Source: Mesorhizobium shangrilense
Lineage (GTDB): Bacteria > Pseudomonadota > Alphaproteobacteria > Rhizobiales > Rhizobiaceae
Assembly: GCF_040537815.1 (NCBI RefSeq)
Contig: NZ_JBEWSZ010000014.1
Coordinates: 1-64,000 of the forward strand
Direction: 5' to 3'
DNA length: 64,000 nucleotides
The notes below the pieces were generated by a model, which was given only the letters and a program-made list of their open reading frames with translations, was not told where the DNA came from and searched no databases. The translations under genes were made by a program, and so were the position numbers. This document shows positions 45,130-54,518 of this stretch, one piece after another (the first letter of the stretch is position 1; each line of letters starts with the position of its first letter).

Positions 45130-45591
45130 TCAGGCAGCCTTGCGTTCCTTCAAAGCCTTCTCAAAGGCATCCCTGATCGGCTTGGACATGTCCTCGCTAG
45201 CCCTCATCATCACAACCTGGAGCCCCTTTGCCTGCTCGGCGGACTTTTCGACCTGTTTGCGCAGGAAAGCGGTCTGCAGTTCGATGAACTCGGACGGCGA
45301 CTTCACGGCAACCAGTGCTTCAAGGTGCGTGAATCCGGCTTCGGCATTGGTTCGCAGAGCGTCAAGCATCTTCAAGGACACCTCGTTGCCGGTGGTCTTC
45401 GCCGTTTCAAAGGTCGACTGAAAAGCCCTTTGTGTCGTTTCGGCGTCCGAACTCAATTTGGAAAATGCCTGCTTCGACTGCTCAAGGCCCTGGTCGACAA
45501 CAGCGTGAACTTGCTCGGTAGCCTTGGATGGGTCGAAGGCAGGGAATTCGACGTTCTCGATCGTTTCGGTCTTGCCGGGGATCTTGGACAT
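45130..45591 (-). CDS. Phasin family protein
   Basis: This 153-residue, almost wholly helical protein (ATEQVHAVVDQGLEQSKQAF, AQAKGLQVVMMRASEDM, then KPIRDAFEKALKERKAA) fits the phasin_2 family, amphipathic proteins that coat polyhydroxybutyrate granules in the cytoplasm. Length and the Ala/Lys-rich coiled-coil-like heptads are normal for the family. It starts at 45591 with GGAAGGATG-like spacing and points away from the sulfate operon. No PHB enzyme gene is nearby. Confidence 0.85.
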   Translation of the reverse strand: MSKIPGKTETIENVEFPAFDPSKATEQVHAVVDQGLEQSKQAFSKLSSDAETTQRAFQSTFETAKTTGNEVSLKMLDALRTNAEAGFTHLEALVAVKSPSEFIELQTAFLRKQVEKSAEQAKGLQVVMMRASEDMSKPIRDAFEKALKERKAA

Positions 45592-45803
45592 TTTTCCATC
45601 CTTTTCCAGGGGGCGGCTTCAAAACAAAGCCGTGGCCTTCATGTACGAAACCGTCGCAACGGATTTATGAAGCCCACATGAATTTGCGTGAGCGGGCTGC
45701 GCCCGGCGTTGCGCAAATAGGGGTCGCGAGTGAAGCCTGCCGGCAGGCTCAGGGCTTTCGAACGGACATAGCTGCCGATGCGCAGAATTCGCGCCTGCTC
45801 ATA

Positions 45804-45822
45804 TGAGGAAAATGTTTCCTCA
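45804..45822. promoter_or_regulatory. Perfect palindrome upstream of sbp, candidate operator
   Basis: TGAGGAAAATGTTTCCTCA has 8-base perfect arms around ATG. It lies 112 bases before the sbp start and about 210 bases from the phasin start, in the only regulatory space between the two divergent genes. A sulfate-starvation regulator could bind it. I know of no published match. Confidence 0.4.
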
Positions 45823-45933
45823 AGACGCCACTTTTAGCCGAAAACTTGCTTCAGTGCACCGAAAAAGGCAACATTGAATGCATCTAAATTCTATCAATTC
45901 GGTAGAGTTCGCCTCAGTTCAACGGAGGCGGGA

Positions 45934-46962
45934 ATGACCAAACCTTATTTCAAGAAACTGCTCGGCGCGCTGGTCGCCACATCTGTCCAGTTCGGCACGC
46001 TCGGTTTCGCGTTTGCCGACACCACAATCCTCAATGTGTCCTACGATCCGACACGCGAGCTCTACAAGGCCTATGACGAAGCCTTCGTCGCGCATTGGAA
46101 GGCCGAGACCGGCGAAACGGTCACCATCCAGCAGTCGCATGGCGGATCGGGCGCACAGGCCCGCGCCGTCATCGACGGCCTCGACGCCGATGTGGTGACG
46201 CTGGCGCTCGAAGGCGACATCAACGCCATCGTCTCGAAGTCGAAGAAGATCAATCCCGACTGGCGCACCAAATTCGAAAACAAGTCGGCGCCCTACACCT
46301 CGACGATCATCTTCCTGGTCCGCAAGGGCAATCCCAAGGGCATCCACGACTGGAACGACCTGGTCAAGGACGGCACCCAGGTGATCACGCCCAACCCCAA
46401 GACCTCCGGCGGCGCGCGCTGGAACTACCTTGCCGCCTGGGCCTACGCCAACGCCAATGATGGCGGCGACGAGGTCAAGACCAAGGAATTCGTCGGCAAG
46501 CTCTACGCCAACGCCCCGGTTCTCGACACCGGCGCGCGCGGCTCGACCGTGACCTTCGCGCAAAAGGGCATCGGCGACGTGCTGATCGCCTGGGAAAACG
46601 ATGCCTATCTGGCGCTGAACGAATTCGGCGCCGACAATTTCGAGATCGTCTATCCCCCGACATCGATCCTGGCCGAGCCGCCGGTGGCGATCGTCGACGC
46701 CAATGTCGATGCCAAGGGCACGCGCAAGGTGGCCGAAGCCTATCTTGGCTGGCTCTATTCCAAGGAAGGCCAGACGATCATCGCCAAGAACCACTATCGC
46801 CCGGCCAAGCCCGAACTCGTGGCGCCGGCGGATCTGCCCAAGACACCTGCGATCAAGCTGATCTCCATCGACGATCCGCTTTTCGGCGGCTGGAAGAAGG
46901 CTCAGCCTTATCATTTCGGCGATGGTGGTATATTCGACCAGATCTACAAGCCGGCCAAGTGA
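45934..46962 (+). CDS. sbp: Sulfate/thiosulfate-binding periplasmic protein
   Basis: Start ATG at 45934 has GGAGGCGG upstream, which favours it over an in-frame ATG at 45874. The 342-residue product has a signal peptide ([20 protein letters not shown], then [17 protein letters not shown]). The sulfate-contact pattern [20 protein letters not shown] and [24 protein letters not shown] are those of Sbp/CysP. It captures sulfate for the CysTWA permease that follows as an operon. Confidence 0.93.
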   Translation: MTKPYFKKLLGALVATSVQFGTLGFAFADTTILNVSYDPTRELYKAYDEAFVAHWKAETGETVTIQQSHGGSGAQARAVIDGLDADVVTLALEGDINAIVSKSKKINPDWRTKFENKSAPYTSTIIFLVRKGNPKGIHDWNDLVKDGTQVITPNPKTSGGARWNYLAAWAYANANDGGDEVKTKEFVGKLYANAPVLDTGARGSTVTFAQKGIGDVLIAWENDAYLALNEFGADNFEIVYPPTSILAEPPVAIVDANVDAKGTRKVAEAYLGWLYSKEGQTIIAKNHYRPAKPELVAPADLPKTPAIKLISIDDPLFGGWKKAQPYHFGDGGIFDQIYKPAK

Positions 46963-47035
46963 GGCGCGCCGCTGCAAGGCGGCGGCATCACCGACGGCAA
47001 TCTGGTCTGAATTAAGAGGGGCGAACCAGAATTCC

Positions 47036-47887
47036 ATGACCACAGCTCCCGCCCAGGCGGGGTGGCGGTTTAGACAGCCGAGTGTCATTCCGGGCTTCGG
47101 ACTGACGCTCGGCTTCTCGCTTGCCTACCTCACCCTCATCATCCTCATTCCGCTATCCGGGCTGGTCTGGCGCTCGGCCGCCCTTGGCTGGCCTGAATTC
47201 TGGGCCATCGCAACCGACCGTCGCACCCTCAATGCACTCGAAATCAGCTTCGGCACCGCCTTCATCGCGGCCGCCGTCAACGTCGTCTTCGGCACGCTGG
47301 TCGCCTGGGTGCTGGTGCGCTACCGCTTTCCCGGCCGCCGCATCGTCGATGCCATGGTCGACCTGCCCTTCGCGCTGCCGACGGCGGTGGCCGGCATCGC
47401 GCTGACCACGCTCTACGCGCCGAACGGCTGGATCGGCAAATTGCTGATGCCGCTCGGCATCAAGGTTGCCTATACGCCGCTCGGCATCGTCATCGCGCTG
47501 ATTTTCATCGGCCTGCCTTTCGTCGTGCGTACCGTGCAGCCGATCATGGAAGAGATCGACAAGGAAGTCGAGGAAGCCGCCGCCACGCTTGGCGCCAACC
47601 GCTTCCAGATCATCACCCGCATCCTGTTTCCAGGGCTGGCGCCAGCCATCGTCACAGGCTTTTCGCTGGCCTTCGCACGCGGCGTTGGCGAATACGGCTC
47701 GGTCATCTTCATCGCCGGCAACCTGCCCTACAAATCCGAGATCGCACCGCTGCTGATCGTCATTCGGCTCGAGGAATACAATTATCCGGCGGCGACCGCG
47801 ATCGCGGCGATCATGCTGGCGCTCTCCTTCCTGATGCTGCTGGTCGTCAACCTGGCGCAGTCATGGAGCCGCAAGCGCTATGGCTGA
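47036..47887 (+). CDS. cysT: Sulfate ABC transporter permease CysT
   Basis: From the ATG at 47036 the product has 283 residues and six membrane segments, beginning [20 protein letters not shown]. The CysT signature is clear: [20 protein letters not shown], and the ATPase contact [20 protein letters not shown]. Overlap of 8 bases with cysW shows coupled translation. The open frame extends upstream to 46922 but antisense-like composition and lack of conserved residues argue against using it. Confidence 0.93.
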   Translation: MTTAPAQAGWRFRQPSVIPGFGLTLGFSLAYLTLIILIPLSGLVWRSAALGWPEFWAIATDRRTLNALEISFGTAFIAAAVNVVFGTLVAWVLVRYRFPGRRIVDAMVDLPFALPTAVAGIALTTLYAPNGWIGKLLMPLGIKVAYTPLGIVIALIFIGLPFVVRTVQPIMEEIDKEVEEAAATLGANRFQIITRILFPGLAPAIVTGFSLAFARGVGEYGSVIFIAGNLPYKSEIAPLLIVIRLEEYNYPAATAIAAIMLALSFLMLLVVNLAQSWSRKRYG

Positions 47888-48764
47888 CCCCGAAATCAAG
47901 TCCTATGAACCGCATCACGAAAGCCTGTCGGCGGCTGTCACCGAAAGCCAGCCGGTGCGTATTGTGGCGATGGCCGTGGCCTTCACCTTTCTCGCCGTCT
48001 GTTTGCTCCTGCCGCTGATCGTCGTCTTTCACGAGGCGCTGGCAAAAGGGGTCGGCGCCTACACGCAATCGCTGAGCGATCCCGACACCCGCTCGGCGAT
48101 CCGGCTGACGCTGCTTGTGGCGGCCATCTCGGTGCCGCTCAACGTCGTCTTCGGCATCTCCGCCGCCTGGGCCATCGCCAAGTTCGAATTCAAGGGCAAG
48201 GCCTTCCTGACCACGCTGATCGACCTGCCCTTCTCGGTTTCGCCGGTCATATCAGGCCTGGTCTATGTGCTTCTGTTCGGCGCTCAAGGGTTGCTCGGCT
48301 CCTGGCTGAAGGCGCATGGTATCGTCATCCTGTTTGCCGTGCCGGGCATCGTTCTGGCCACCGTCTTCGTCACCTTCCCCTTCGTTGCCCGCGAGCTGAT
48401 CCCGCTGATGCAGGAACAGGGCAATGGCGACGAGGAGGCAGCACTTTCGCTCGGCGCCAATGGCTGGCAGACCTTCTGGTATGTGACGCTGCCCAACATC
48501 AAATGGGGGCTGCTCTATGGCGTGCTCTTGTGCAATGCCCGCGCCATGGGGGAGTTCGGCGCGGTGTCGGTGGTGTCGGGCCACATACGCGGCCTGACCA
48601 ACACCATGCCGTTGCATGTCGAAATCCTCTACAACGAATACAATGCGGTCGGCGCCTTCGCCGTCGCCTCATTGCTTGCGGGCTTGGCGCTCGTCACGCT
48701 GGTCTTGAAAACACTGCTCGAGATGCGCTACGGCGCCGAACTCGCCGCTACGCGCGGGCATTAG
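47880..48764 (+). CDS. cysW: Sulfate ABC transporter permease CysW
   Basis: This 294-residue inner-membrane protein is the partner of CysT. Seen: [40 protein letters not shown], the contact [20 protein letters not shown] and [20 protein letters not shown], all standard for CysW. A 68-base gap before cysA. Confidence 0.93.
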   Translation: MADPEIKSYEPHHESLSAAVTESQPVRIVAMAVAFTFLAVCLLLPLIVVFHEALAKGVGAYTQSLSDPDTRSAIRLTLLVAAISVPLNVVFGISAAWAIAKFEFKGKAFLTTLIDLPFSVSPVISGLVYVLLFGAQGLLGSWLKAHGIVILFAVPGIVLATVFVTFPFVARELIPLMQEQGNGDEEAALSLGANGWQTFWYVTLPNIKWGLLYGVLLCNARAMGEFGAVSVVSGHIRGLTNTMPLHVEILYNEYNAVGAFAVASLLAGLALVTLVLKTLLEMRYGAELAATRGH

Positions 48765-48832
48765 TGCATGTCGCCCCAAAGAGGGAACCGGGTTTGGGAT
48801 AACGACATGCATCCACTACAAAGGGACTGTTG

Positions 48833-49876
48833 ATGGAAGTTCGCGTTGCCAACGTGCGCAAGGAGTTCGAGCGGTTTCCAGCGCTCCACGACGTGTCGCT
48901 CGACATCAAATCGGGCGAGCTGATCGCCCTGCTAGGCCCGTCCGGCTCTGGCAAGACGACGCTGCTGAGGCTGATCGCCGGGCTGGAGCGGCCGACGCGG
49001 GGAAAGATCTTCTTCGGTGACGAGGACGCCTCGCAGAAGTCGATCCAGGAGCGCAATGTCGGCTTCGTCTTCCAGCATTACGCTCTGTTCCGGCACATGA
49101 CGGTCGCCGACAATATCGGCTTCGGCCTCAAGGTCCGGCATGGGCTGTCGCGGCCGCCAGCGCAGGAAATCCGCCGCCGCGCTTCCGAGCTTCTCGACCT
49201 CGTCCAGCTTTCGGGGCTGGAGAAGCGCTACCCCGCACAGCTTTCCGGCGGCCAGCGCCAGCGCGTCGCGCTCGCCCGCGCCATGGCGATCGAACCCAAG
49301 GTGCTGCTGCTCGACGAGCCGTTCGGCGCGCTCGATGCGCAGGTGCGCCGGGAACTTCGCCGCTGGCTGCGCGAGATCCATGACCGCACCGGTCACACCA
49401 CCGTCTTCGTCACCCACGACCAGGAAGAGGCGCTGGAGCTTGCCGACCGCGTCGTGGTGATGAGCCAGGGCCGCATCGAGCAGGTCGGCTCCGCCGACGA
49501 GATCTACGACACGCCGAACTCGCCCTTTGTCTACAGCTTCATCGGTGAATCGAGCTCGCTCCCGGTCAAGGTCGAGGACGGACAATTGTGGATCGCCGAC
49601 CGCACGATCGGCGTGTCCGCGCCGCAAGGGGCGCCTTCTGGCGAAGCGCTGCTCTACTTCCGCCCGCACGATGTCGAACTGCTCGACGGCTGCGGCGGCT
49701 GCATTGCCGGCACCGTCGCCGCCAGCCGCCGCGTCGCCGGCACCAGGCGGGTGGAGCTCGAGATCGGCGGCGAGCGCCAGCGGGTCGAGATCGAACTGCC
49801 GGTCGACCATCCGGCGGCGCAGAAGAGCCGCGTGGCGTTCCGGCCGCGTCGCTGGAAACTTTTTCCGGCATCCTGA
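48833..49876 (+). CDS. cysA: Sulfate ABC transporter ATPase CysA
   Basis: The ATG at 48833 follows an AAGGGA site (an overlapping TTG at 48830 is less likely). The 347-residue product has Walker A LLGPSGSGKTTLLRLIAG, Q-loop FVFQHYALF, signature LSGGQRQRVALARA, Walker B VLLLDEPFGALD and the switch His in VFVTHDQEEALE. A C-terminal TOBE-like domain (EALLYFRPHDVELL) follows from about residue 240, as in CysA/PotA ATPases. Last gene of sbp-cysTWA. Confidence 0.93.
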   Translation: MEVRVANVRKEFERFPALHDVSLDIKSGELIALLGPSGSGKTTLLRLIAGLERPTRGKIFFGDEDASQKSIQERNVGFVFQHYALFRHMTVADNIGFGLKVRHGLSRPPAQEIRRRASELLDLVQLSGLEKRYPAQLSGGQRQRVALARAMAIEPKVLLLDEPFGALDAQVRRELRRWLREIHDRTGHTTVFVTHDQEEALELADRVVVMSQGRIEQVGSADEIYDTPNSPFVYSFIGESSSLPVKVEDGQLWIADRTIGVSAPQGAPSGEALLYFRPHDVELLDGCGGCIAGTVAASRRVAGTRRVELEIGGERQRVEIELPVDHPAAQKSRVAFRPRRWKLFPAS

Positions 49877-50285
49877 GGACGATTGCCGGTCGCTCGTCGG
49901 CGACGCCGCCCGAATTGAATCTGCTCGAAAGAAAATCCTATCAAGCATTTGTTTCGGCAATTCTTCTTCCGGGCAAGGCCTGATAGGGCCGCCTCGCATG
50001 TCTCGTCGCGACCCGGCTTCCCATATTATCGTGCGCTCTCTCGTTGCGCGGTTTGCCGATCGTTCGGAACGGCCAGCGACCTCATTTTTCCAGCTAAGCG
50101 TGTCCGACGTCGTAAAGACCGAAAGAGCTGCCATTTCCTTTTTTAGGGGTTCGCTGAAAAGTCTTCAGCCTAAACGTGATTATTGTGGTCCAGCTGTCGT
50201 TTCTTCCAACGCCATTGCCCGGTAGAGTGACAGCACTTCGCCGCGTGCGCGGCAGCGAAGGGGAGGGGCCGCGAAACGGCTCCGA
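49877..50285. other. Convergent intergenic region
   Basis: About 410 bases between two convergent operons. No gene recognised. Short GC-rich inverted stretches occur near 50225-50280 but no stem followed by Ts stands out. Confidence 0.45.
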
Positions 50286-51113
50286 TCAACCAAGCGGTGA
50301 AAGTCGCGCCAACGTATCCTCCCGCCTGTTGCCACGAAGCAGCTTCAGGCAATGCTGCTTCAAGCGCAAGAACTCGCCGGACAGGGTTATGTCAGCGGTC
50401 CTCGGCCTATCGAAACCCACTTTGATTTCCTGTTGGATGCGACCTGGCTGAGCCTGCATGACGATAATTCGATCCGAAAGCAGCAAGGCTTCGTCGATAT
50501 CATGCGTGACGAAGACGATCGTCGTTCTGAACTGCTCCCAAACCTCGAGCAGCAGTTCCTGCATTCTCAGTCGTGTAAGCGCGTCCAGCGCTCCGAAGGG
50601 TTCGTCCATTAACAGTAAGGTGGGTTGATTAATGAGGACGCGGGCGATCTCGACGCGCTGCTGCATGCCACCGGAAAGCTGGCCGGGATAGCGGTCGGCA
50701 AATCCGTTGAGACCGACAAGATCGAGTATGCTGTCGGCTTCGCGCCTGCGTTCGGCGCGCCCGACGCCACGCATCTTGGGTCCGAACGCGACGTTGTCAC
50801 GCGCGTTCTTCCATGGAAAAAGCGTGTGATGCTGGAAGACGATGCCTCGCTCCGGGTGAGGGCCTTTCACCGGCATGCTGTCCAGGGTGAGCCTGCCAGA
50901 GAGCGGCGAGATATGTCCGGCCAAGGCGCCGAGCAGGGTCGACTTTCCGCAGCCGGACGGTCCCAAGAGACACACGAACTCGCCCGGCAGGATTTCGAAA
51001 CTCATATCGGTAACGGCGTCGATCGCAGTGCTGCCGCAGCCAAGCCTTATGGAGACGTGCTCAGCCTCGACGCGGCCTATTGTTGCGCGAAGATTGCGCG
51101 CCTGGACATTCAT
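50286..51113 (-). CDS. ABC importer ATPase, SsuB/TauB/NrtD family
   Basis: The start at 51113 gives 275 residues; the open frame runs much further upstream, but that part is antisense to the permease frame and lacks motifs. Walker A LLGPSGCGKSTLLGALAG, Q-loop VFQHHTLFPW, signature LSGGMQQRVEIARVL, Walker B TLLLMDEPFGALDALTR and VFVTHDIDEALLLSDR. FPWKN after the Q-loop is typical of nitrate, taurine and sulfonate importers. Its ATG overlaps the permease stop by 4 bases. Confidence 0.9.
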   Translation of the reverse strand: MNVQARNLRATIGRVEAEHVSIRLGCGSTAIDAVTDMSFEILPGEFVCLLGPSGCGKSTLLGALAGHISPLSGRLTLDSMPVKGPHPERGIVFQHHTLFPWKNARDNVAFGPKMRGVGRAERRREADSILDLVGLNGFADRYPGQLSGGMQQRVEIARVLINQPTLLLMDEPFGALDALTRLRMQELLLEVWEQFRTTIVFVTHDIDEALLLSDRIIVMQAQPGRIQQEIKVGFDRPRTADITLSGEFLRLKQHCLKLLRGNRREDTLARLSPLG

Positions 51114-51895
51114 GATCTGCCTTTCTTGCTGTGCCACGGGAGGAGTGCGGCTCCCGCGGTCTTCAGCAGAGCACTGCTCGCCGTGCCGAGCAGTCCTATG
51201 ACGATCATGCCGACGATGATCTCGGGATAGTTCTGCAGCGTGTAGGATTCCCAGGTGTAGTAGCCGATGCCGAACTGGCCGGAGATCATTTCGGCGGTGA
51301 TCAGACAGAACCAGGACGTGCCCATCCCGATCACCAGCCCAGTGACGATGCTCGGCGCGGCACCAGGGATGATCACCTCCAGGAGCATGGCCGAGCGGGT
51401 GCTGCCCAGGCTGCGCGCGGATGCGATCAGCCGCGGATCGACCGTCTCGACGCCATGGACGGTGTTGATGAGGATAGGAAAGAGAGCTCCCGTGAAAGTA
51501 ATGAAGATCATTGAAAGCTCCGAGGATGGGAACATCAGCACCGCGAGCGGGATCCAAGCCACAGCCGGGATCGGACGCAACAGCTCGAGAGGGGTCAGAA
51601 GGAAGTCCCTGGCGAAGCGCAGTCTGCCGATCATGAGGCCAAGCGAGACGCCCACCACAGCCGCTGCCCCGTAGCCTGCAAAGACCCGCCCGAGGCTGCT
51701 GAAGACATCGGCAAAGAGGCGGGGCGAACGAAAGAACTCGAGTGCCGCCGAGGTGACATCGCCCGGCGAAGGCACGTTTGCGAAAGTCAGGATGCCGAAG
51801 TCCAATTTCAGGGTGGACGCCATCTGCCAAACGAAAAGGCAGACGGCGAGGGAAACAGCCCGGCGCAGCCAGCGTCCGATTTGGGAGCCGGTCAT
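51110..51895 (-). CDS. ABC importer permease, SsuC/TauC family
   Basis: This 261-residue inner-membrane protein has the family start VSLAVCLFVWQMASTLKLDF, five to six helices, and the ATPase contact ASARSLGSTRSAMLLEVIIP. GLVIGMGTSWFCLITAEMIS near the end is the usual last-helix motif of sulfonate permeases. It sits 8 bases after the binding-protein gene. Confidence 0.9.
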   Translation of the reverse strand: MTGSQIGRWLRRAVSLAVCLFVWQMASTLKLDFGILTFANVPSPGDVTSAALEFFRSPRLFADVFSSLGRVFAGYGAAAVVGVSLGLMIGRLRFARDFLLTPLELLRPIPAVAWIPLAVLMFPSSELSMIFITFTGALFPILINTVHGVETVDPRLIASARSLGSTRSAMLLEVIIPGAAPSIVTGLVIGMGTSWFCLITAEMISGQFGIGYYTWESYTLQNYPEIIVGMIVIGLLGTASSALLKTAGAALLPWHSKKGRS

Positions 51896-51903
51896 CGGCC
51901 GAC

Positions 51904-53316
51904 CTAATTGCTTGCCAGGATGGAGGCCTTGACACTGGCAAAGTCCAGCACGCGTCCGCCATGCGCCTTGGCCCAGTTCTCCGCGTTTTCCTTGAGAAGG
52001 AACGCGCTGACCTCGCCGCCGTCGGCACGGACGAACCAGGCCTGGTCGCCCAGAAGTTTGATACCGCTGTCGCGGTCCTGCGCATAGAAGACCCGTACTG
52101 CCTTGCCTTCGCCTTCTATCGACTTGAGGGCCTTCAGAGCGTTCTCCGGCGAGGCGTAATGCCGGACCAGCGGCTCACCTCTGACCCAGATCTCAGCAAC
52201 GCGCTTGGGATCGTTGATCGGCTCGCCCGTGGAAGCGTCCTTGGCATTCAGCGGCAGTTGCTCATAATCTTTGAGTGCGGCTTCGTAATCCAGGCCCGAT
52301 GCCTTGAACGCGGCACGAATGAAACGATCATCGACAAAGCTGTCGACATCCAGCGAATTGTCCGCCTTCTTCAGGGACTTCAGGGTCTCAATGGCGGTGG
52401 CAACGGCCTGGCGGTACTCCGGCTTCCAGGTGAGATCGCGGGTCTGCAGCCCAAGCGGGCCATGGAACAGATAGTCCACTTCGGCGTCGACACCGGTGAC
52501 CTTTCCAATCAGCTCGCTGTATTTCTCAGGCTCCTTGTTGATCAGCTGGTCTGCCTCGATCGCGGCCCGAAGATAGGCAACGACGATTTCGGGGTACTTT
52601 TCGGCATAGGCCGCGTCGACCAGGGCACCGTGAAACGTCGGCGTTTTGGCCTGTGAGCCATCGTAAATCTTGCGGGCAATGCCGCGCCATGGGAACAGCT
52701 CGGCAAACGGCACGAAATCGGCATGCGCTTCGATCTGATTTGCCTTGAGGGCTGCGCCGGCGACCTCCGGAGCCTGCGTAATGATATGGACATCGCTTTC
52801 AGAATCCCATCCCTGTGCCCTTACCGCGCGCAGCAGCATGCCGTGCGAGGTGGAGGCGAATGGCACCGAGATCGTTTTGCCCTTCAGTTGCGAGAGCGAA
52901 TTGATGGGCGAGTCCACCGGCACCACGATCCCGTTACCGCTGCCGTTCACGCTGCCCGACAGGACGGTGATGAATAGGCTCTTTCTGCCCGCCTTCAGGT
53001 GAGCGAGGCCGTTGAAGGAGCCGGGAAAATCCGCCATCACGCCGAAGTCGAGCTTACCGGCAATCTGCTCGTTGGTGATCGGAGCGCCGCTTGTAAAATT
53101 CTTCCATTGAACATCGTAGGTAACGTCCTGGTACTTGCCGTCATGCGGCAGATATTTCTCGAGGAGCTTCAACTCGCGGATGAGAAGCCCGCCGGTCGCG
53201 GTGTTGATCGTCGTGTCCTGGGTGCCGATCGCCACGCGGATGGTCTCGGCGTTGGCAGTCGAAAAGAGGCCGGTGGCCGCCAGTGCGATGGCAGCCAAGT
53301 GCGTGCGCAAGTTCAT
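51904..53316 (-). CDS. ABC importer substrate-binding protein, NrtA/SsuA/TauA-like, enlarged
   Basis: The start at 53316 yields 470 residues with a clean Sec signal (MNLRTHLAAIALAATGLFST, then ANAE). The core fits the NMT1/SsuA fold: VAIGTQDTTINTATGGLLIR, GSGNGIVVPVDSPINSLSQL, GKTISVPFASTSHGMLLRAV. SsuA and TauA are about 320-340 residues, so this one has an extra C-terminal 120 residues, where VWVRGEPLV-like and SIEGEGKAVRVFYAQDRDSG stretches occur. The ligand is probably a small sulfur- or nitrogen-containing anion. Divergent from the Crp/Fnr gene. Confidence 0.82.
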   Translation of the reverse strand: MNLRTHLAAIALAATGLFSTANAETIRVAIGTQDTTINTATGGLLIRELKLLEKYLPHDGKYQDVTYDVQWKNFTSGAPITNEQIAGKLDFGVMADFPGSFNGLAHLKAGRKSLFITVLSGSVNGSGNGIVVPVDSPINSLSQLKGKTISVPFASTSHGMLLRAVRAQGWDSESDVHIITQAPEVAGAALKANQIEAHADFVPFAELFPWRGIARKIYDGSQAKTPTFHGALVDAAYAEKYPEIVVAYLRAAIEADQLINKEPEKYSELIGKVTGVDAEVDYLFHGPLGLQTRDLTWKPEYRQAVATAIETLKSLKKADNSLDVDSFVDDRFIRAAFKASGLDYEAALKDYEQLPLNAKDASTGEPINDPKRVAEIWVRGEPLVRHYASPENALKALKSIEGEGKAVRVFYAQDRDSGIKLLGDQAWFVRADGGEVSAFLLKENAENWAKAHGGRVLDFASVKASILASN

Positions 53317-53674
53317 GGTCCTGTTCCATAGTCTTGCCGCGGATGTTCCGGCGGCTGTTTGGTTTCGTGACCTGGCGGGCGATCGCCGACCGCTGTCCCG
53401 CGAATTTATGAGGCGGCTCTGCAAGCGGGATAAGCAATTATTTGCGCGGACCGGAAGCAGGCCCCGTCGCCTGCTGCCTCAGAGAAGCATTGCGGCCGGC
53501 AGCACGTGCAAGCTTTATCCGTTGCAGATCAACTATTTACCTAGCCGACGCGAAAGCCGACCCGAGCTCGCGAGTGAGACAATCGTCCAAGCAAGGGCGT
53601 AAATGAGCAATGGTTTTCCTTTATAGTCTATAGATTTTATATAATTTTCTTTCCGACAAATAGAGGGATCGACC
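53317..53674. other. Divergent regulatory gap of the ABC importer and the Crp/Fnr gene
   Basis: About 360 bases holding both promoters. An AT-rich patch just before 53675 (TATAGTCTATAGATTTTAT) is likely the Crp/Fnr promoter area. I saw no clear TTGAT-N4-ATCAA Fnr box. Confidence 0.45.
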
Positions 53675-54478
53675 ATGAGCCTGGCTTTGCGCGCACCGAA
53701 TGAGGCGAAGGATCGAAGCCTGGAGCCGAGACCGGAGCTTCCCGGCCAGGTGACCCTCCCCGGTGGCCAGGCACTCTACTTGACCGAAAGCGTCGAAGGG
53801 CTGGACGACGGCGCGAATTTTCTCGACGCTCTGAAGCCGGACGAATTGGAAAAGCTCAACAGTCATGGGCGGCGTCTCGCCTTCTCGACCGGTGAGGCGA
53901 TCTTCACCCAGGGCGATCGGCACGATGGCATTTTCATAATCACAAGCGGTCAGGTTCGGGTCTTCTACACCGCCCCCTCCGGGCGAGAAATCACGCTCGC
54001 CTATTGGACGGCCGGCCATTTCATCGGCGGCCCGGAAATGACCGGCGGCGGCACCCACATCTGGTCCGGCGAAGCGCTGAGCGACTGCGAGGTTCTGTTC
54101 CTGCCCGCCTCGGCGCTCAAGCGGCTCATACTGGGACTGCCAGGTTTCGCTCTCTGCCTCCTGCAGGGACTGGCCGCCAAGGGCAAATGCTATTCAGCCA
54201 TGGCTCAGATGCTCGGGACACGCTCGGGCATCGAGCGCCTGGCACAGTTTTTGACGAACCTCGGAGAGCTTCATGGCGTGCGCGACGGACATGCTGTCAT
54301 CATCAACGCCAGGGTCACGCATGACCAGATTGCCGCGATGGTCGGCTCGACACGTCAGTGGGTAACGATGATGATGAAACGCTTCCAGAAGGAGGGACTG
54401 GTCACGGTGACGCCGCGACATATCCGTATCGAGCGCCCGCACAAGCTGATGAGCATGGTTTCGAAGGGCGGCGCGTGA
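53675..54478 (+). CDS. Crp/Fnr-family transcriptional regulator
   Basis: The 267-residue product has a cyclic-nucleotide-binding-type sensor domain (residues 50-170; FSTGEAIFTQGDRHDGIFII, SGQVRVFYTAPSGREITLAY) and a C-terminal winged helix (VTHDQIAAMVGSTRQWVTMM, then MKRFQKEGLVTVTPRHIRIE). The N-terminus lacks the Fnr cysteine cluster, so a 4Fe-4S oxygen sensor is not expected. Its position between the importer and the oxidoreductase operon makes it their likely regulator. Confidence 0.88.
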   Translation: MSLALRAPNEAKDRSLEPRPELPGQVTLPGGQALYLTESVEGLDDGANFLDALKPDELEKLNSHGRRLAFSTGEAIFTQGDRHDGIFIITSGQVRVFYTAPSGREITLAYWTAGHFIGGPEMTGGGTHIWSGEALSDCEVLFLPASALKRLILGLPGFALCLLQGLAAKGKCYSAMAQMLGTRSGIERLAQFLTNLGELHGVRDGHAVIINARVTHDQIAAMVGSTRQWVTMMMKRFQKEGLVTVTPRHIRIERPHKLMSMVSKGGA

Positions 54479-54518
54479 CGCCACTTTTTTCCGGCTGTTT
54501 CTAGCTGGGCCGCGAGTC

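Noticed and set aside
50286..52085. A single 599-codon open frame on the minus strand
   Set aside because: Only the last 275 codons carry ABC ATPase motifs; the rest overlaps the permease gene in another frame and is a high-GC shadow.
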